Assembly (NCBI RefSeq): GCF_003675325.1
Contig: NZ_CP033073.1
Span: forward strand, 1,860,001-1,924,000
DNA from: Streptomyces dangxiongensis
Lineage (GTDB): Bacteria; Actinomycetota; Actinomycetes; Streptomycetales; Streptomycetaceae
DNA length: 64,000 bases
Direction: 5' to 3'
Below, in pieces: positions 60,044 to 64,000 of this stretch. Position 1 is the first letter of the stretch; each line of letters opens with the position of its first letter. The notes beneath the pieces are model-generated. The model saw only the letters and a program-made list of their open reading frames with translations, was not told the DNA's origin and ran no database searches. The position numbers and the translations under genes were made by a program.

Positions 60044-61720
60044 CTATGCAGCCCGGGGAGTCTGCGAAGGGGCTGCCCGGATGCCGACGACCTCCACTTC
60101 CACTCCCCACGACCGCAGTGTCTTCGCCGTCTCGACAAGCGTCACCTGGGAGAAGGGAAACAGCGTCTCCGGGGTCAACTCCTCCGTACCATCCTTCAAG
60201 AGAATGCCGAACACGAGACGCCGGGGGACGAAGTCGAGGGGCATGATGCGCCTCCCCCTGCTCTGCTCGAAAACCTTGCGGGCGAACTGCGCGCGCACCT
60301 CGGCCGACTCCTTGAGCATCTGAACAGCCACCAGCCCCTGACTGAAAAGGTGGCTGAGCGGACCAGACCGGTGGGCGCGCTTCACCAGGACCAGCGTGTT
60401 GTCAGGTGTGAGGACATCGCAGATCTCCACCTCATTGGCAGCTTTGAGCGGGTTGCCTACGTTCTTGCGGTCGAGGCAGACGTAGCCGTCCCCCATCCGG
60501 GCGATCGACTCGTTGTACAGGTCCTCCTTCTCGCCCGGTTCCCAGGCAGGCAGCTCCACCGACGGAGGACGGTTGATCAACCGTGTCACGGTGTCCTTGA
60601 TCGCGGCGAGGTACCGCGCCCCGATCTCGTACCACTCGCAGTCCATCAGGAGGAAGCGTCGTTCCCCGAGGGAGATACCGGCCTCGATCCACCGCAGCAG
60701 GGGTGTGGCGACGAGCCGGTCCTCGTGAGCGGCCCGCTGGTGACAGTAGAGGGTGACGGTGCTGCGCCGAAGCGCGGCCAGGCGCCCGCCTGCCGGGCGT
60801 GTGCGCAGCCGGTCCAGCACATGGTCGAGCTCGAAGGCGTCCCCCATGGTGACACCGCAGCCGTCGATCCTCAGCTGGACGGCGCCAGCAGCCTGGTAGT
60901 ACGTCCAGTGGTCCCCGGGGACCCCCAGGGTGATCCGTCCGTCGGCGGGATCGCCCAACGCAGCCTCGAGCTCCTGCTCAAGGAGGGCCAGCGTTGCCGT
61001 GTCCTTGACCGGCGTGATGTGCTCGACGAATTCCAGCGCGGGATCGGGGGAGTCGTAACGGCACACCCGCGCGATCTCCCGGATGTCCGCGACCAGGTCG
61101 GCCGGCTCGATCCCGAGCGGAAGCCGGAGTCCGGCACCCCCTTCCACGCTGACGGTGACGCCTCTGCCGCTCTGGGCACGCGTAAGACCGTTGGACTGGA
61201 GGACGCCACGCAGGCTGGTGACGAACTGCTGGTGCTCGCGCACGCCGAAGCGCGTGACGGACGTCCCGCCAGGCACGAGGGCGATGTCGGTCCTGGCCTC
61301 GCCCATGGTGTGCGCGATGAGGCCCCTCACCTGCAGCGGGTCGACCTGGCGTGCGGCGTAGCGGAGCCCGAAACGCCGGTCCTTCAGGCGGTCCGGGATC
61401 AGGCGGTACCCCTGGTCGTACCCGATGGCGTACACCTCCCCGTCGACGGCGAGCATGAGCAGTGCGGCCGTCCTCCGGACACGCTCGGAAACGTCGCATC
61501 CGGTGGTGCGGGCGATCTCGTCGCACCAGGCCGCCTTCTCCTTTTCGATTCCAGCGCTGAGGAACAGCCAGGGCACCGGGAGCCTTTCGTGGTGGGCATC
61601 GTGGAACTCGGCGTCGAGCGACGCAAGCTGCTCGTGGTCGAGGGCCGCGCGCATGCCGTCCCGGTTCGGGACGACGTCGACGAGACGGTAGAGGGTGCGA
61701 AGGGACGTGCTGGGAGCCAT
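60044..61720 (-). CDS. DUF6119 family protein (TIGR04141, sporadically distributed)
   Basis: 558 residues from the ATG at 61720 (MAPSTSLRTLYRLVDVV; GGAGA 6 nt upstream), normal for TIGR04141. Typical elements are AWCDEIARTTGCDV.., LMLAVDGEVYAIGYDQGYRLIPDRLKDRRFGLRYAARQVD and RRFLLMDCEWYEIGARYLAAIKDTV...DLYNESIA. These proteins occur patchily, often in genomic islands next to restriction or methylase genes, and are suspected defence components; no biochemical function is known to me. It diverges from the methylase-like gene over a 220-bp region with a perfect palindrome. Confidence 0.85.
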   Translation of the reverse strand: MAPSTSLRTLYRLVDVVPNRDGMRAALDHEQLASLDAEFHDAHHERLPVPWLFLSAGIEKEKAAWCDEIARTTGCDVSERVRRTAALLMLAVDGEVYAIGYDQGYRLIPDRLKDRRFGLRYAARQVDPLQVRGLIAHTMGEARTDIALVPGGTSVTRFGVREHQQFVTSLRGVLQSNGLTRAQSGRGVTVSVEGGAGLRLPLGIEPADLVADIREIARVCRYDSPDPALEFVEHITPVKDTATLALLEQELEAALGDPADGRITLGVPGDHWTYYQAAGAVQLRIDGCGVTMGDAFELDHVLDRLRTRPAGGRLAALRRSTVTLYCHQRAAHEDRLVATPLLRWIEAGISLGERRFLLMDCEWYEIGARYLAAIKDTVTRLINRPPSVELPAWEPGEKEDLYNESIARMGDGYVCLDRKNVGNPLKAANEVEICDVLTPDNTLVLVKRAHRSGPLSHLFSQGLVAVQMLKESAEVRAQFARKVFEQSRGRRIMPLDFVPRRLVFGILLKDGTEELTPETLFPFSQVTLVETAKTLRSWGVEVEVVGIRAAPSQTPRAA

Positions 61721-61828
61721 GTGTGTCTCCAGTCGGTCGCGTACGTCACCGGTCTCAGGACCGCGGACGTGCCGGTCGGGTGACGGACATCGACATTGAC
61801 AGGCGAAGTCCACGTCCAGAATCTGACT

Positions 61829-61852
61829 GCCTGATAGCACCTGCTATCAGGC
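61829..61852. promoter_or_regulatory. Perfect 11-bp inverted repeat in divergent promoter region
   Basis: Left arm GCCTGATAGCA (61829-61839), 2-nt centre CC, right arm TGCTATCAGGC (61842-61852). It is 88 nt from the methylase-like start and 108 nt from the DUF6119 start, nearly central. The arms and short centre fit a dimeric HTH protein; the methylase-like protein's own N-terminal HTH is one candidate. Confidence 0.6.
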
Positions 61853-61940
61853 TTTCCTGCATTGGCACTTCCAGGTCGGTCGTAGAGTGCGAACGGCGCC
61901 GGTGCCGCAGCACCGTAGTCGGGCGAAGAGGGGGACCGAA

Positions 61941-64000
61941 ATGCCCAGCACGCACGAAACCCATGCTCTCGGCCCGTCCGGGGAGACGACATGGCGCATC
62001 TCGTCAACGGAGATCGCGGCTCTCGCCCGGGTGGAGCGAGCCGTGCCTGCCAACTGGCGCCGCCGCCACGGCGACTTCCCGGAACCCATCGCCCGGGACG
62101 GCGGCCGTACCTTCTTCGACGGCCGAGAGATCGTCGATTGGCTTCTGACGACGGGCCACGGCAATGCCGACGAGAACGACCTGGGCACGGAGCTGGCACT
62201 GCACAGCCTCTCAGCCTGGACCTCGCGCATTCCCGGTCGGCAGCTGCTGGACGTACTGACTGCGCTCATGTGCCTGCGCCACCACGAGGGCGTACCACTG
62301 CTTTCGGGGGAAGACACCACTTGGGAGTCGATCGTGGAGCGGGCTGGAATGCTGGACGAGGACGACACCTGTCTGATCAGCGAGTTGACCAACGCCGGCC
62401 CTTGGGGACCGCCGCTGTCCCGGCTCGCCGACGAACTGGTGGCGGCCGCCGCGAACACAGGCCGACGCCACGGTGGCATGCTGGCGGTTCGTCACGGGCC
62501 TGCAGCGGATGCCTTCGAATGGCTGCTCGGCGTGCGCCACAGGCTGGGGTTGCACGATTTGACCGCAGACACCCTTACCCCCGGGATGACCGAGTGCATC
62601 GCGCGGCTCACGGGGATCGATGGCACGACCGACCCGGTCGTCGCCAACCCGGGTGCCCGCGGCGGAGACCTCCTCGTCGCCCTGCACTCCGCGGCCGGGC
62701 CCGATATCACGCCAAGATTCGTTGCCTCCGACACGAACCGCTCACTGGTACGCCTCGTACGACGTCGGATGCTGGTCCGCGGCGTCCTGGGACAGGCCCT
62801 TGACGTGCAGGAAGGCGAGAGTGTCCCCGACGCGGTCGACGGACCGAACGTCGTCGCCTCCGTCCTCCCCTACCTGCCCCGCGAGGAACGGCTGCCAGAG
62901 AAAACGCTGGAGCGGATCGAGGCCCTGACCGATCTCCTTGCCGAGAGGTGCACAGCCGTCGTACTCGGTCCCGCCGACGCCTTGACGGAGCCGTTGCGTC
63001 CCCACGACTGGGCCGACCGCTTCCGCAGGGATTTTCTGACCAACGGCCTATTGAAGGCCGTGGTCGCTCTGCCTGGTGGGATCATGCCGTACCGGCCGGG
63101 GTACCGCACCGCGCTCTGGGTGCTGGCTCGTACATCGGAGCAGGAGAAGCGGGGCCGAGTCCTCCTCGCCGACTTGTCGGGCCAAGAGATGACCGAGCGG
63201 ACTCTCACCGGGATCACCGAGGACATCCGACGGTGGCGAGCCGGTGGCTGGGGCAAGGACGATCTCCCCGCGCTCCACCACGGCGTGATCGTGTCCGTCG
63301 AGAGGCTCAACAGCCGTGCCGGTGCCGCGCTCACGGCCCGGACGCGCGCTACTACGGGGGCTCGGGACAGGGTCCTTCGCATGGCCGATCTGGAACTTCG
63401 GCTGAAGGAGCTCGGCGAGCGGGCCCATCGCGAGTCCGGTGCGGGTGGCCAACTGACGGCCCATGCCTCACTCCGCCCGGAGAGCAGCACCCCACCGTCC
63501 ACCACCATCGCGCGGCTGCGCAAGGAGCGTCGCGTGCGTATGCTCCCGGGGCACAGGATCGCCACCGAGTACCTGCTGGACCGCGGTGACCACAACGTCC
63601 TGACCCCCGCCGAGGTCCTTGGCAGGAAACCGGTCGGCACCCACCGCATCGACCGTGCCCTGCTGATGACGGCATACCGGCACGTCGCCTTTACCGAACC
63701 CGGTGATCTTGTGATCACGGCTCAGCCAGAGTTCGGCGCGTACATCGACGCGGGCGGCTTCTCCGTCGTCGCCTATCCCGCCCGCGTGCTGAGGGTCCGG
63801 TCGGAGGCCGCGCGCCCTGTGCGGCCCCGGGTTCTGGCCGCGTTCCTGTCCATGGCAGCCGCGGAGTACCGGCGCACCCGGGGCTCCGTACACTCCGCGC
63901 TTACGCTCGAAGAGCTGGAATTTCCCGATGTCGGTCCGGTGGAAGCCGATCGTCTCGATGCCCTGCTCGAGGACATCGAACGGCGGTCATCGGTACTGCG
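61941..64000 (+). CDS. HTH-containing N6-adenine methylase-like protein, partial and with degenerate motifs
   Basis: ATG 61941 (AGAGGGGG upstream) opens a frame of at least 686 codons that runs off the window. Residues about 17-66 form a MerR/excisionase-like HTH (ISSTEIAALARVERAVPANWRRRHGDFPEPI). The fold then follows type I HsdM-like methylases: NPGARGGDLLVAL near residue 232 takes the place of motif I (DPACGSGGLLV), and SVLPYLPREERLP near 306 stands where NPPF/Y is expected. The acidic first residue, the Cys and both motif-IV prolines are altered, so methyl transfer is doubtful. FRRDFLTNGLLKAVVALPGGIMPYRPGYRTALWVL is a clear HsdM-like block, and the last 200 residues resemble an S-subunit-like DNA-recognition region. 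Its neighbour is DUF6119. Confidence 0.75.
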   Translation, partial: MPSTHETHALGPSGETTWRISSTEIAALARVERAVPANWRRRHGDFPEPIARDGGRTFFDGREIVDWLLTTGHGNADENDLGTELALHSLSAWTSRIPGRQLLDVLTALMCLRHHEGVPLLSGEDTTWESIVERAGMLDEDDTCLISELTNAGPWGPPLSRLADELVAAAANTGRRHGGMLAVRHGPAADAFEWLLGVRHRLGLHDLTADTLTPGMTECIARLTGIDGTTDPVVANPGARGGDLLVALHSAAGPDITPRFVASDTNRSLVRLVRRRMLVRGVLGQALDVQEGESVPDAVDGPNVVASVLPYLPREERLPEKTLERIEALTDLLAERCTAVVLGPADALTEPLRPHDWADRFRRDFLTNGLLKAVVALPGGIMPYRPGYRTALWVLARTSEQEKRGRVLLADLSGQEMTERTLTGITEDIRRWRAGGWGKDDLPALHHGVIVSVERLNSRAGAALTARTRATTGARDRVLRMADLELRLKELGERAHRESGAGGQLTAHASLRPESSTPPSTTIARLRKERRVRMLPGHRIATEYLLDRGDHNVLTPAEVLGRKPVGTHRIDRALLMTAYRHVAFTEPGDLVITAQPEFGAYIDAGGFSVVAYPARVLRVRSEAARPVRPRVLAAFLSMAAAEYRRTRGSVHSALTLEELEFPDVGPVEADRLDALLEDIERRSSVL

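Noticed and set aside
1..64000. tRNA, rRNA or CRISPR arrays
   Set aside because: Read for tRNA-like 3' ends, rRNA core sequences and regular repeat-spacer patterns; none was convincing.

Overview
The window is high-GC actinobacterial DNA with the codon usage, short SD-type ribosome binding sites, GTG starts and gene families (SepF-like division proteins, XRE/DUF397 pairs, Pnkp/Hen1, DUF6099, K15-type DD-peptidase) typical of Streptomyces. No rRNA, tRNA, CRISPR array or replication origin was seen.

Layout, left part (1-32 kb, chromosome-like). 1-6.2 kb is an aromatic-acid catabolic island: an acyl-CoA dehydrogenase (partial), a benzoate/aminobenzoate-type CoA ligase, a PaaX-type repressor, a monooxygenase/old-yellow-enzyme fusion and an enoyl-CoA hydratase, with a similar inverted-repeat operator in both divergent promoter regions. 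6.4-10.7 kb carries an anti-sigma-like ATPase and an arginine deiminase pathway (arcA, ornithine carbamoyltransferase, APC permease) without carbamate kinase. 10.8-13.3 kb is a compact RiPP-type operon: a 28-codon ORF, a B12-type radical SAM maturase and a DUF5825-like protein. 13.4-17.4 kb is the Pnkp-Hen1 RNA-repair pair. Then come a DD-peptidase, an F420-type LLM oxidoreductase, DUF6099, a MazG-like/AAA-ATPase pair, a SepF-like (Sfl) protein and a polytopic membrane protein. 24.8-29.8 kb is the methylmalonyl-CoA mutase operon (mutA-mutB-meaB). It is followed by a decapitated kdp operon (small ORF, kdpF, first 66 codons of kdpA), a histidine phosphatase and a cobalt-uptake operon cbtB-cbtA under a cobalamin riboswitch. 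That riboswitch ties cofactor supply to the nearby B12-dependent mutase.

Middle (32-47 kb). A coiled-coil protein with a RelE/ParE-like tail, an amidase-HAD-MFS operon, an XRE/DUF397 pair, PoxB-type pyruvate oxidase, a glutamate synthase-like gene broken by two indels, a translationally coupled run of small and membrane proteins, a YihY-like membrane protein and a MerR-type regulator.

Right part (47-64 kb). This is an accessory, partly decayed region: remnants of dinB, coaD and an IS5-type transposase; about 1.8 kb of unassigned DNA holding a 3' fragment of an RNA methyltransferase gene; a lone ParB-like gene; an apparently intact 867-bp IS5-family element (with -1 frameshift signal) between HAD and AbiEii-toxin remnants; a TetR-controlled amidase/small subunit/MFS/metallo-hydrolase cassette; a second copy of the methyltransferase 3' fragment (34 bp identical, 10.6 kb away) and a second AbiEii remnant. 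At the right edge a DUF6119 (TIGR04141) gene diverges from an HTH-containing, motif-degenerate N6-methylase-like gene across a perfect 11-bp inverted repeat; this looks like a defence module and is cut by the window end.
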